From: Mesorhizobium sp. M2E.F.Ca.ET.219.01.1.1
Lineage (GTDB): Bacteria; Pseudomonadota; Alphaproteobacteria; Rhizobiales; Rhizobiaceae
Direction of reading: 5' to 3'
Length of the DNA stretch: 64,000 nt
NCBI RefSeq assembly: GCF_004016445.2
Contig: NZ_SADT02000006.1
Span: 434,001 to 498,000 of the forward strand
The notes under the pieces were generated by a model. That model ran no database searches. It was not told where the DNA came from and saw only the letters and a program-made list of their open reading frames with translations. A program made the position numbers and the translations under genes. Positions 27,216-35,312 of the stretch are shown one piece after another. Each line of letters opens with the position of its first letter. The first letter of the stretch is position 1.

Positions 27216-27284
27216 GACGGTCACCCTCCCAAGGTCAGCCGGATTTTCAGAGTTGTGCCCAGAATCTTCCCGGTTTTGAAGGGT

Positions 27285-27312
27285 GGCCGCCCGAACTGGG
27301 TTTCGGGCGGCC
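27285..27312 (-). other. Perfect 11-bp hairpin between smoE and smoF
   Basis: GGCCGCCCGAA (27285-27295) and TTCGGGCGGCC (27302-27312) are exact inverses around a 6-nt loop, in the 144-base gap between binding-protein and permease genes. Likely stabilises the smoE message or attenuates the downstream genes. Confidence 0.7.
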
Positions 27313-27359
27313 CCTTGCCGGCCATGATGGGCGACCGGCGTTCGGCACCGGGAGGAGCC

Positions 27360-28673
27360 TTACTTGATGTAGCCGCCTTCGGTCATCGCCGCGGTGGCTG
27401 CGTCCTGGGCCTGCTTGAGGGCATCGTCGACGCTCGACTGGCCGGCAAGGGCGGCCGAGAAGAGCTGGCCGACGGTGGTGCCAAGACCCTGGAATTCAGG
27501 AATGGCGACGAACTGCACGCCGACATAGGGCACCGGCTTGACGGTCGGATGCGTCGGATCGGCGGCATTGATGGAATCCAGCGTCATCTTGGCGAAGGGC
27601 GCCGCCTTCTGGTATTCCGGATTGGCATAGAGCGAAGAACGCGTGCCCGGAGGGACGTTGGCCCAGCCTTCCTTCGAGGCGACCAGCTCGGCATAGTGCT
27701 TGCTGGTTGCCCAGGAGACGAACTTCTCGGCGGCGTCGGCCTTCTGGGTGCCGGCGGGGACCGCCAGCGACCACGCCCATAGCCAGTTGCCGCGCTTGCC
27801 GAGGCCATTGTCGGGCGCCAGCGCATAGCCGACCTTGTCGGCGACTTGCGAGGCCTTCGGATCGGAGACGAAGGACGCGGCGACCGTGGCGTCGATCCAC
27901 ATGCCGCACTTGCCCTGCTGGAACAGCGCCAGGTTCTCGTTGAAGCCGTTTGACGAAGCACCTTCCGGACCGTCGGCCTTCATCAGGTCGACATAGAACT
28001 GCAGCGTGTTCTTCCATTCCGGCTGGTCGAACTGCGGCTTCCAGTTCTCGTCGAACCAGCGGGCGCCGAAGGAGTTCGACATGGCGGTGAGGAAGGCCAT
28101 GTTCTCGCCCCAGCCGGCCTTGCCGCGCAGGCAGATGCCGTTCACACCATTGGCGCGGTCGGTCATCTTGTCGGCGGCCTGCTTGATGAAGTCCCAGGTC
28201 GGCGCGTCGGGCATCTTGAGGCCCGCCTTCTCCATCAGGTCCTTGCGGTACATGACGAAGGAGCTTTCGCCGTAGAAGGGCGCGGCATAGAGCTTGCCGT
28301 CGACCGAAAGGCCGCCGGCGATGGCCGGAATGATATCCTTGACGTCATAGTCGTCGCCGAGCTTGTCGAGCGGCAGCAGCCAGCTCTGCTTGGCCCAGAT
28401 CGGAACCTCGTAGGTGCCGATGGTCATGACGTCGTACTGGCCGCCCTTGGTGGCGATGTCGGTGGTGACGCGCTCGCGCAGCACGTTCTCTTCAAGGGTG
28501 ACCCAGTTGAGCTGGATGTCGGGGTTGGCCTTGGTGAAGTCGTCCGTCAGCTTCTGCATGCGGACCATGTCGCCATTGTTGACGGTGGCGATGGTGATGG
28601 ATTCGGCATGCGCGGCGAAAGCAAGGGCGCTGGCCGACAACAGGCCCAGGGTGAGCGTGCGAAGTTTCATCAA
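27360..28673 (-). CDS. smoE: Polyol ABC transporter periplasmic binding protein
   Basis: Extracellular solute-binding protein family 1, 437 residues. The Sec signal is TLTLGLLSASALAFAAHAES (cleavage near AHA, residue 23). The mature protein has ITIATVNNGDMVRMQKLTDD, DVMTIGTYEVPIWAKQ, YAAPFYGESSFVMYRKDL and late WAWSLAVPAGTQKADAAEKF, as in SmoE of sorbitol/mannitol importers. First gene of the operon running to 19750. ATG at 28673 follows GGAGGAATTT. Two GCAATT-type sites 19 bp apart lie 24-54 bases upstream of the start. Confidence 0.94.
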   Translation of the reverse strand: MMKLRTLTLGLLSASALAFAAHAESITIATVNNGDMVRMQKLTDDFTKANPDIQLNWVTLEENVLRERVTTDIATKGGQYDVMTIGTYEVPIWAKQSWLLPLDKLGDDYDVKDIIPAIAGGLSVDGKLYAAPFYGESSFVMYRKDLMEKAGLKMPDAPTWDFIKQAADKMTDRANGVNGICLRGKAGWGENMAFLTAMSNSFGARWFDENWKPQFDQPEWKNTLQFYVDLMKADGPEGASSNGFNENLALFQQGKCGMWIDATVAASFVSDPKASQVADKVGYALAPDNGLGKRGNWLWAWSLAVPAGTQKADAAEKFVSWATSKHYAELVASKEGWANVPPGTRSSLYANPEYQKAAPFAKMTLDSINAADPTHPTVKPVPYVGVQFVAIPEFQGLGTTVGQLFSAALAGQSSVDDALKQAQDAATAAMTEGGYIK

Positions 28674-28693
28674 ATTCCTCCCTTAAACCAAGA

Positions 28694-28727
28694 TGAGCAT
28701 TTGCCTTGGCTTTGAGCAATTACTCAC
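28694..28727 (-). promoter_or_regulatory. Tandem operator-like sites upstream of smoE
   Basis: TGAGCATTTGCC (28694) and TGAGCAATTACTCA (28713-28726) share a TGAGCAWTT core repeated at 19 bp. The same 19-bp spacing of GCAATT cores occurs upstream of the SorC-family regulator gene (31089-31120). Predicted binding sites for that regulator. Confidence 0.6.
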
Positions 28728-28843
28728 TTGCCATGATTTATGTCAAGGCGGAATCGATGCTGCAGCGCAGCAGAAATGACGCCACGTGACCCTGTCCGGC
28801 GACGTGGCCGGCACATTGGAGACGGGAGCTGAAGGCAGCCGGC

Positions 28844-29752
28844 TTACGGGCAGGCGATCTCGGCCAGGATCCAGTCGCGGAAGGCCCGGATCTTCGGCAC
28901 GTTGCGGCGGGCCGTCGGATAGACCAGCCAGTAGGCGTGGCCGTCGTCGCCGACCAGGTCGAAGGGCTGGACCAGGCGGCCGTCGGCGATCTCGTTCTTG
29001 AACAGGGCCCTGGTCAGGATCGCCACGCCATGGCCGGCCATTGCCGCGTTCGCTTCATATGCCTGCGCGCCCATGCTGGAGCCCGGCCGCTTGGCGAGGT
29101 CGTGCCCGGTCACGCCGGCGGCCTCGAACCATTGCGACCACCAGATGTCGCCGGGATCGAGGATCGGCAGGCGCAAAAGGTCGGCCGGTTCCTTGACGCC
29201 GCCTATGCTCGCCGCGAGCTTGGGGCTCAGCATCGGCGTGAAATCGGCGTCGAGCAGCTTATGCGCCTCAAGGCCCGGCCATTTGCCGCCGCCTGAACGG
29301 ATGGCGAGATCGACATCCTCGCGCGCGAAATCGGTCAGGCGGCTCGACGTGTCGAGCCGCACGGCAAGGGCAGGATGGGCAATCTGGAACGCGCCCAGAT
29401 GCTGGGCCAGCCAGTTCGAGGCGAAGGTCAGCACGGTGGTGACGCAAAGCAGGCCGTCGGCGCCGCCGCGCGCAGCGGCATAGGCCTGACCCAGGATGGC
29501 GAAGGCTTCGCTGACCGCGGGCGCCAGGCGCTGGCCGGGTTCGGTCAGCTCGATCTGCTTCGGACGGCGCAGGAACAGCGGCGCGCCGATGCGTTCCTCC
29601 AGCAGCTTGATCTGGTAGCTCGCGGCCGCCTGGGTCATGCCCAATTCCTGCGCCGCCTTGGTGAAGGACAGGTGTCTTGCCACCGCTTCGAACACCCGGA
29701 TCGCCGGCAGCGGCGGCAGCGGCGCAAGCTGTGGAGAGTTCAAATCGGGCAT
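28844..29752 (-). CDS. LysR-family transcriptional regulator (GcvA-like)
   Basis: Regulator of 302 residues. The helix-turn-helix reads FEAVARHLSFTKAAQELGMT followed by QAAASYQIKLLEERIGAPLF. The effector domain starts near LLCVTTVLTFASNWLAQHLG. Convergence or operon with smoE is excluded: it is upstream of the smoE promoter on the same strand and divergent from the small gene at 29864, which is therefore a candidate target. Confidence 0.92.
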   Translation of the reverse strand: MPDLNSPQLAPLPPLPAIRVFEAVARHLSFTKAAQELGMTQAAASYQIKLLEERIGAPLFLRRPKQIELTEPGQRLAPAVSEAFAILGQAYAAARGGADGLLCVTTVLTFASNWLAQHLGAFQIAHPALAVRLDTSSRLTDFAREDVDLAIRSGGGKWPGLEAHKLLDADFTPMLSPKLAASIGGVKEPADLLRLPILDPGDIWWSQWFEAAGVTGHDLAKRPGSSMGAQAYEANAAMAGHGVAILTRALFKNEIADGRLVQPFDLVGDDGHAYWLVYPTARRNVPKIRAFRDWILAEIACP

Positions 29753-29863
29753 AAGGCCTCCTTATGGGTCATGATCGAGGTTTAATTGGAAGCACGAACC
29801 AGCCAGACCGATATTTGGGATCAACGATCAATCCAGTTCAAGCACTAGCGAAGGCTGACGATC

Positions 29864-30049
29864 ATGACCACGGTTCAGGAAAAACTCGTTTCCAACCCGA
29901 CACACGGCTGGTTTTTCACGCTGGTGCGGGGATTTGCAAGGTTTTCGGGCCGCAGGCGCGGCTATATCGATGTCCGGGAACTATCCGGGCATCTGCAGCG
30001 CGACATGGGTTTTCTCGACGGCAACGATCCGCGCGGGCCCTCGCAATAG
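29864..30049 (+). CDS. Small DUF1127-like protein
   Basis: A 61-residue basic protein. The C-terminal half, YIDVRELSGHLQRDMGFLDG, resembles the DUF1127 pattern in which a short helix is followed by RDIGL. DUF1127 proteins are small, arginine-rich and in alphaproteobacteria have been tied to phosphate and carbon metabolism and RNA turnover. Divergent from a LysR gene 111 bases away and convergent with the SorC gene. Match to the family is weak but visible. Confidence 0.6.
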   Translation: MTTVQEKLVSNPTHGWFFTLVRGFARFSGRRRGYIDVRELSGHLQRDMGFLDGNDPRGPSQ

Positions 30050-30070
30050 CCGGCTCTTTTTTATCGGCGA

Positions 30071-31027
30071 TCAGCCGGCAAGCAGGGCTTCGGCCGTCCG
30101 CTCGTCGGTGATGAGGCCATTGACCAGCCGGCGGTTGACGGCGGCGAGGATGCCCGGCAGCTTGCGGTCGCCCATGGCCAAGGCGATGACCAGCGACTTT
30201 TCCCGCGACGGCAGCGCGGCGGAAGACACACGGTCGTTGGTGATGCCCTCGATCATGCGGCCTTCGCGGTCGAACACCCAGCCGACGATCTCGGCGATGC
30301 CGCCGGCCTTCTGAAGCGCCTTCAACTCGCTTTCGGAAATGAAGCCGTCTTCGTAGAGCGGGGCCTTTGGCCCGAGATCGCCGATGCCGACGAAGGTGAC
30401 GTCGGCTTCCGCGGCCAGCGCCAGCGTCGGCTGGATCATCGGCTGGTTGAGCAGCATTTCGCGTTCCTCCGGCGAGGAGGCGATGACCGGCAGCGGCATT
30501 GGGAAGGACCGCGCCTTGACGCGGTCGGCCATGGTGAAGATGACGTTGTAGAAGGCGGCCGAGCCGTCCGGCGAGATGTTGCCTGTCAGGGACACGACCT
30601 TGTGCTGCGGGCAGTCCATCGGCGGCAGTTGCTCGATCGCCGCCTTCAGCGTGCGTCCGGTGCCGATCGCCATGACGATGGGGGCTTCCGAGCGCAGCCG
30701 GCGCTCGATCTCGGCCGCCGCCGCCTCGGCGATGCCTATGGTCGTCGAGTTCGATGTCGGATCGCTCGGCACCACCTCGACAAGGTCGAGCGCGAAGCGT
30801 GACTTCAACCGGGCGGCAAGGTCGAGGCAGTTGGCGATCGGGTGATCGACCCGCACCTTGATCAGGCCCTCGGACATCGCCAGCGATACCAGCCGCTGCG
30901 CCGTCTGCCTGGAAATGCCCAACTTGGCGGCGATCTGGTCTTGCGTGTTGCCGGCAACATAATAAAGCCAGCCGGCGCGCGCGGCGTCGTCCAACCTGGT
31001 GCTGCCGGTTTCCTGTCGCGAATTCAC
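30071..31027 (-). CDS. SorC/DeoR-family sugar-binding transcriptional regulator
   Basis: Regulator of 318 residues. The N-terminal helix-turn-helix reads AGNTQDQIAAKLGISRQTAQ, and the C-terminal sugar-binding (SorC) domain contains VMAIGTGRTLKAAIEQLPPM, KVVSLTGNISPDGSAAFYN and VTFVGIGDLGPKAPLYEDGF. GTG at 31027 has GGGAGGCAGGAC before it; an in-frame ATG at 31066 is less likely. In rhizobia and Rhodobacter this type controls polyol operons. Shared paired sites at its own promoter and at smoE support autoregulation and control of smoEFGK. Confidence 0.91.
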   Translation of the reverse strand: MNSRQETGSTRLDDAARAGWLYYVAGNTQDQIAAKLGISRQTAQRLVSLAMSEGLIKVRVDHPIANCLDLAARLKSRFALDLVEVVPSDPTSNSTTIGIAEAAAAEIERRLRSEAPIVMAIGTGRTLKAAIEQLPPMDCPQHKVVSLTGNISPDGSAAFYNVIFTMADRVKARSFPMPLPVIASSPEEREMLLNQPMIQPTLALAAEADVTFVGIGDLGPKAPLYEDGFISESELKALQKAGGIAEIVGWVFDREGRMIEGITNDRVSSAALPSREKSLVIALAMGDRKLPGILAAVNRRLVNGLITDERTAEALLAG

Positions 31028-31088
31028 GTCCTGCCTCCCAGCCCGCAATGTCGAAACGGGCGCCATAGCTTACAGCGAATATGCCGGC

Positions 31089-31120
31089 GCGCAATTGTCT
31101 ATCGAAAGAGCAATTGCTTG
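31089..31120. promoter_or_regulatory. Tandem operator-like sites upstream of the SorC-family gene
   Basis: GCGCAATTGTCT (31089) and GAGCAATTGCTT (31108) carry GCAATT cores exactly 19 bp apart (31091 and 31110), as upstream of smoE. They sit 60-90 bases upstream of the regulator start, in the divergent gap with the HAD gene at 31234, which may also be controlled. Confidence 0.6.
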
Positions 31121-31233
31121 GGCGTCCAGCGGGCTAACAAAGGATCAATTCGTCGCGCTTGCGACCATTTGCCGGCGGGGTGGTTTATCTCCACTGGGAA
31201 ACCGATTAAGGGGATCGGCGAAGGGAGCCGCGC

Positions 31234-31866
31234 ATGACGCCGAAAGCCGTTTTCTGGGATATGGACGGGACGCTGGTCGACAGCGAGCCGTTGCATGAGG
31301 CAGCACTTGTGGCGGCGCTGCGCAGCGTCGGCATCGCCCCGCCGCACGACCTGCACGAGCGGGTGCTGGGCATCGCCGCATGGCCGGTCTACGAGATGCT
31401 GCGGGACGAATTCGGCCTCGACCTGCCCTTCGACGACTGGATCGTGCGCAAATACGATCATTACCTGCCGCTGGCGGAAACGCTGAAGCCGCGCCCCGGC
31501 GCGATCGAAGTGTTCAACGAATTGCGCGCGCTCGGAGTCGAGCAGGCGGTGGTGTCCAATTCCGACCGGCTGATCGTCGATGCCAATCTGCGCGCCGTCG
31601 GTCTCACCTATCCGGGCATGATGACGGTCAGCCGCAACGACGTGATCGACGGCAAGCCGCTGCCCGAACCCTTCCTGCGCGCCGCATATCTTGCCGGCGT
31701 CGACCCGGCGAATGCTTTCGCCGTCGACGACAGCCTCACGGGCGCCATGGCCGGACTGGCGGCCGGCATGAAGACGATCTTCTGGCCGGAAGCGCCGATG
31801 GAGGGCCCGGCCGGAGCGATTGTGATCAACAGTGCCGGGGAGCTGCGGAAAGAGCTCGGACTCTAG
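31234..31866 (+). CDS. HAD-superfamily hydrolase (phosphoglucomutase-like)
   Basis: Cytosolic HAD enzyme of 210 residues. Motif I VFWDMDGTLVDSEPLHEAAL, motif II AVVSNSD, lysine motif VIDGKPLPEPFL and motif III AFAVDDSLTGAMAGLAAGMK are present; the helical cap lies between I and II. Divergent from the SorC regulator, so likely part of the same polyol regulon and a partner of the HAD gene at 21333. Substrate unknown. Confidence 0.92.
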   Translation: MTPKAVFWDMDGTLVDSEPLHEAALVAALRSVGIAPPHDLHERVLGIAAWPVYEMLRDEFGLDLPFDDWIVRKYDHYLPLAETLKPRPGAIEVFNELRALGVEQAVVSNSDRLIVDANLRAVGLTYPGMMTVSRNDVIDGKPLPEPFLRAAYLAGVDPANAFAVDDSLTGAMAGLAAGMKTIFWPEAPMEGPAGAIVINSAGELRKELGL

Positions 31867-31949
31867 CGAGCCGCCAAGGTCGGCACCGCCCCTCATTGGA
31901 CCTGCGGGCAGCTTGGCGCATGCATTGTTTAGTGTAGCGCTGGTCGACC

Positions 31950-32105
31950 CCCACTCCGTCTCGGCTACGCCGAGCCACCTCTCCCCCGATCGACGGGGTA
32001 GAGGAAAGGCGCCAAGTTTTTTGCCGTCAATGTCCGTCCAGCAAGGCTCCCTTCCTTTCCCTCCGGGGGGGAAAGGTGGCGCTGCGAAGCAGCGACGGAT
32101 TGGGG
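31950..32105. repeat. B-type mosaic repeat block
   Basis: Contains CTCCGTCTCGGCTACGCCGA then GCCACCTCTCCCCC, a B-type arm (other copies: 49351, 51660, 52921, 56549), and a second hairpin CTTTCCCTCCGGGGGGGAAAG followed by GCGCTGCGAAGCAGCG. It fills most of the 289-base gap between the convergent HAD gene and class II aldolase gene. Confidence 0.75.
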
Positions 32106-32155
32106 GAACCACGTAGCAATCAAGCCTTCGGCCGATCAGTCACACCGAGCCGGCT

Positions 32156-32923
32156 TCAATTCCTATAAACCGGCTCTTCCTCGTCGAGGATCGCTTTCAG
32201 CTCGGCCAGATGGCGCTCGGCCTGGCCGGGGTAATCGTCCATCTCGCGAGCGGTCTTCTCGGCAATCTCGTCGGAGAGCGTGCGCAATGGACGACCGGTC
32301 CACAGCGCCTTGATGTAGGTCTCGGCGGCGCGCTCGAAGTAGAACATGCGGTTGAAGGTGTCGGCGACTGTGTCGCCGATGACCATCACGCCGTGATTGC
32401 CCATGACCATCACCTTGACCTTGGGGTCGGTCAGAAGCTTGGAGCAGCGCTCGCCCTCCTCCTCGAAGGCCAGCCCGCCATAATGGGCGTCGACGACGTG
32501 GCGGTTGAAGAACATGGCCGAGTTCTGGTCGATCGGCGGCAGCGTCGAGTCGGCCAGCGAAGCGAGCACGGTGGCGTGGATCGAATGGACATGCATGGCG
32601 CAGCGCGCATGCGGGACGTTGCGGTGGATGGCGCCATGCAGGCCCCAGGCGGTCGGATCGGGTGCGTTGGGCCCGGAGAGCGTTTCAGGATCGTTGGCGT
32701 CGATCAAGAGCAGGTCGCTCGCCTTGATGCGCGAGAAATGCACCTGGTTCGGGTTCATCAGGAATTTCGTGCCGTCCTCGTTGACCGACAGCGAGAAGTG
32801 ATTGGCCACCGCCTCATGCATGTTGAGCCGCGCGGTCCAGCGGAAGGCGGCGGCGAGGTCGACCCGCTGCTCGTAATAGGGCAAGTTGCTCAGCGGTTCC
32901 TTATGCAGGCGGGCAAGGCTCAT
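32156..32923 (-). CDS. Class II aldolase/adducin family protein
   Basis: Zinc-dependent aldolase-fold protein of 255 residues. The zinc site is seen as CAMHVHSIHATVLASLAD, with a late GNHGVMVIGDTVADTFNRMF histidine. A conserved NMHEAVANHFSLSV segment lies near the N-terminus. ATG at 32923 has a strong AGGAGG site. It lies downstream of ureG on the same strand with a 74-base gap. Members include sugar-phosphate aldolases and epimerases; this subgroup has no assigned substrate. Confidence 0.9.
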   Translation of the reverse strand: MSLARLHKEPLSNLPYYEQRVDLAAAFRWTARLNMHEAVANHFSLSVNEDGTKFLMNPNQVHFSRIKASDLLLIDANDPETLSGPNAPDPTAWGLHGAIHRNVPHARCAMHVHSIHATVLASLADSTLPPIDQNSAMFFNRHVVDAHYGGLAFEEEGERCSKLLTDPKVKVMVMGNHGVMVIGDTVADTFNRMFYFERAAETYIKALWTGRPLRTLSDEIAEKTAREMDDYPGQAERHLAELKAILDEEEPVYRN

Positions 32924-32997
32924 GGAAAATCCTCCTGTTTGGATGAGAATGCCGCGCGTGGCCGCTGCCAGCAACCGATAATCGGTGGCGCAGCAGA

Positions 32998-33630
32998 TCA
33001 AGCCGCCGGGCGCGCCGACTGCAGCCCGCCCTGCTCGACGATGAAATCGATCACGTCCTGCAAACCCTTGCCGCGCGACAGGTCGGTGAAGCCGAACGGC
33101 CTTTTGCCGCGCATGCGGCCGGCATCGCTCTCCATCACGTCGAGGTTGACATTCACATAGGGCGCCAGATCGCTCTTGTTGATGACGAGGAAATCAGAGC
33201 GCGTGATGGCCGGGCCGCCCTTCCTCGGAATCTCCTCGCCCTGGCAGACCGAGATGACATAAAGCGTCAGGTCGGCAAGGTCGGGCGAGAAGGTGGCGGC
33301 GAGATTGTCGCCACCGGATTCGATGAAGATGATGTCGAGGTCGGGGAATTTCTTGTTCAACTCGGCGATCGCCCGCAAATTGATCGAGGCGTCCTCGCGA
33401 ATGGCGGTGTGCGGACAGCCGCCGGTCTCGACGCCAACGATGCGCTCCTCCGGCAGCGCCTGCAGGCGGGCCAGCATCATGGCGTCTTCCTTGGTGTAGA
33501 TGTCGTTGGTGACGACGGCGATTGAAAAATCGTCGCGCAGTGCCTTGCAGAGCTTTTCGGTGAGCGTCGTCTTGCCGGAGCCGACAGGGCCGCCAATACC
33601 GATGCGAAGAGGACCGTTTTTCGACGTCAT
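32998..33630 (-). CDS. ureG: Urease accessory GTPase UreG
   Basis: SIMIBI GTPase of 210 residues that drives nickel delivery to urease. P-loop GGPVGSGKTTLTEKLC, the nickel-binding CPH in GGCPHTAIREDAS, IESGGDNLAATFSP and the G4 motif INKSDLAPYV are intact. ATG at 33630 overlaps the DUF3995 gene stop. Length and motifs are normal. Confidence 0.97.
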   Translation of the reverse strand: MTSKNGPLRIGIGGPVGSGKTTLTEKLCKALRDDFSIAVVTNDIYTKEDAMMLARLQALPEERIVGVETGGCPHTAIREDASINLRAIAELNKKFPDLDIIFIESGGDNLAATFSPDLADLTLYVISVCQGEEIPRKGGPAITRSDFLVINKSDLAPYVNVNLDVMESDAGRMRGKRPFGFTDLSRGKGLQDVIDFIVEQGGLQSARPAA

Positions 33631-34067
33631 GCCGGGAACTCCGTGATGGCGAGGATTGCGAAGCCCAGCCCGATCAACAGGCAGAGCGGCGAATAGAAGC
33701 TTTGGTCGAGCCGCGCGAATGGTTGCTCCGGCATAAGCCTGCGCCACCAGGGCGTGAAGCCGGCAATGCCGCGACCAAGGAAGACGAGACCGATCATCAA
33801 TGCGGTGGCGGCCAGGCCCTCCCGTGGAAAGGGCGTCGCAAAGACGCCAGCCAGCGCCAGCGGCCAGAGCGTCGCCAGGACCAGGCAAGCGGCGACGGCA
33901 AAACTCGCGAAGGACGACGGCATCTCATCGATGCCGCGGAAGCCGACGACGGCGCGGGCGCATGACGCCTGGTCCGTTCCGGGCCAGATGCCGCCTATGC
34001 CCCAATAGACATGCAGCGTGGTAATCAAAAGCAGCACGAAGGAGAGGATGACGGCAAGCGCGGTCAT
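33627..34067 (-). CDS. DUF3995 family small membrane protein
   Basis: A 146-residue membrane protein with four helices. Landmarks are LHVYWGIGGIWPGTD near the N-terminus, GRGIAGFTPWWRRLMPEQPF and SFYSPLCLLIGLGFAILAI. Overlaps ureF (ATGA) and ureG, so it is co-translated with urease accessory genes. Function is unknown; a role in nickel or urea handling is only suggested by position. Confidence 0.88.
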   Translation of the reverse strand: MTALAVILSFVLLLITTLHVYWGIGGIWPGTDQASCARAVVGFRGIDEMPSSFASFAVAACLVLATLWPLALAGVFATPFPREGLAATALMIGLVFLGRGIAGFTPWWRRLMPEQPFARLDQSFYSPLCLLIGLGFAILAITEFPA

Positions 34068-34735
34068 GAGCGGAACAGCCTGGAATATTGCGTTTCGTGC
34101 TGCATCGCCGCTATGTCGGACATGAAGGCCGCGCCGCCGAGATCATCGAGCGTAGACGCTGCTGCGCGGGCAGCCGTGTTCATGGCCAAGGTTTCGAAGC
34201 CGGCTAACAATGCGACCGCGTCGATCTGGCCGACGACGCCAAGCCTGATCGCCGCCTGCACGAGGTTGGAGAAAAAAGCCTGCAGGAAAGCGGACAGCGC
34301 CTGCGCAAGGTCGACGCCGCCGCTGCCGGCAACGGCGCCGACCGCAACGCAATAGGGGCAGTCGGCCGGCAGGCGCTGCAGCACCGGAGACGACCAGGCG
34401 GACGCCGCCTGGAGAAAAGCAGCGCCCTGCAGCATGGTTTCGAGATGACGCTCCCGCGATCCCGCAAGCGCCTCGGCCAGCGTGGCGACTTCCGCCAGGT
34501 CGCCGCCGTCACGCGCGCGACGCCAGCTTTCGGCGAAGAGCACCGCGTCGTTCCAGCCCGAGCCGATCTCGACCAGCGTCTCAAGCCAGCCGGCGAGATC
34601 TTCGCGATCGGCGATCAGGCCATCGTGCACGGCACGCTCGAGCCCGTGGCTGTAGGAGAAGCCGCCGACGGGAAAGGCCGGCGACAGCCAGGCCATCAGC
34701 CGCAAAAGTGCGACGGTGGAAAGCTGCTCAGTCAT
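34064..34735 (-). CDS. ureF: Urease accessory protein UreF
   Basis: All-helical accessory protein of 223 residues in the UreD-UreF-UreG activation complex. Family sequence LLRLMAWLSPAFPVGGFSYS and GLERAVHDGLI is at the N-terminus. ATG at 34735 is used; longer starts translate the DNA of the UreE histidine tail in another frame. Overlaps ureE by 8 nt. Confidence 0.96.
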   Translation of the reverse strand: MTEQLSTVALLRLMAWLSPAFPVGGFSYSHGLERAVHDGLIADREDLAGWLETLVEIGSGWNDAVLFAESWRRARDGGDLAEVATLAEALAGSRERHLETMLQGAAFLQAASAWSSPVLQRLPADCPYCVAVGAVAGSGGVDLAQALSAFLQAFFSNLVQAAIRLGVVGQIDAVALLAGFETLAMNTAARAAASTLDDLGGAAFMSDIAAMQHETQYSRLFRS

Positions 34736-35312
34736 GATGGTGATGGTGGCCGTGGTGATGACGGTCGTGATCGTGATGATCATGGTCATGGTGGTCGTGG
34801 TCATGGCCATGATGGTCATGGTGGTCGTGCGAATGGCCGTGATCGTGGCCGGAATAGGCGCCGCGCACCGGACTGAACGGCTGCGAAACCTCGTTCACAG
34901 TGGCGCCGAGACCCTCCAGCATCGCCTTGATGACATGGTCGCGCAGGATGAGGATGCGGTCGGCCTCGATCGCCGCCGCGAGGTGGCGGTTGCCGATGTG
35001 CCAGGCAAGCTCGGTCAGATGAACGGCGTCGCGGGCACGGATGTCGTAGACCTCTTCTGGTGCGGCGACGATTTCGAGCTGGCGGCCGTCTTCCAGCACC
35101 AGCCGGTCGCCATCGGCGAGCGCCACCGGCTCGGGCAGGTCGACCAGCACCTTGTCGCCGCCGGCGGTCTCGATGGCGCGGCGGCGCAGATGCCGCTCGT
35201 CATGCGGCAGCACAGCCTTGTCGTAGGGCGTGGCCGAAGCCGGATCGCCGGCGGCAAGCACCGAGACGGCACGTGGAAACTTGGTGAAATCGGTGGTGAT
35301 GTTGAGCTTCAT
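34728..35312 (-). CDS. ureE: Urease accessory nickel metallochaperone UreE, with long histidine-rich tail
   Basis: Nickel-binding chaperone of 194 residues. The N-terminal UreE peptide-binding domain (DERHLRRRAIETAGGDKVLV) and the central domain with the nickel-binding HIGNRHLAA are present. After FSPVRGAYSGH the last 45 or so residues are almost entirely His and Asp, a nickel-storage tail. The tail is encoded by near-repetitive CATGAT/CATGGT triplets (34736-34850). Overlaps the GST gene upstream and ureF downstream. Confidence 0.95.
   Translation of the reverse strand: MKLNITTDFTKFPRAVSVLAAGDPASATPYDKAVLPHDERHLRRRAIETAGGDKVLVDLPEPVALADGDRLVLEDGRQLEIVAAPEEVYDIRARDAVHLTELAWHIGNRHLAAAIEADRILILRDHVIKAMLEGLGATVNEVSQPFSPVRGAYSGHDHGHSHDHHDHHGHDHDHHDHDHHDHDRHHHGHHHHHD

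Noticed and set aside
34064..34819. UreF start 28 codons further upstream
   Set aside because: The extra residues (Met/Thr/Ile repeats) are the His-tail DNA of ureE read in another frame; UreF homologues begin near MTEQLSTVALL.
34736..34850. Array-like CATGAT/CATGGT triplets considered as a tandem repeat or CRISPR-like array
   Set aside because: They are the codons of the UreE His/Asp tail; there are no spacers of constant length and no cas genes.
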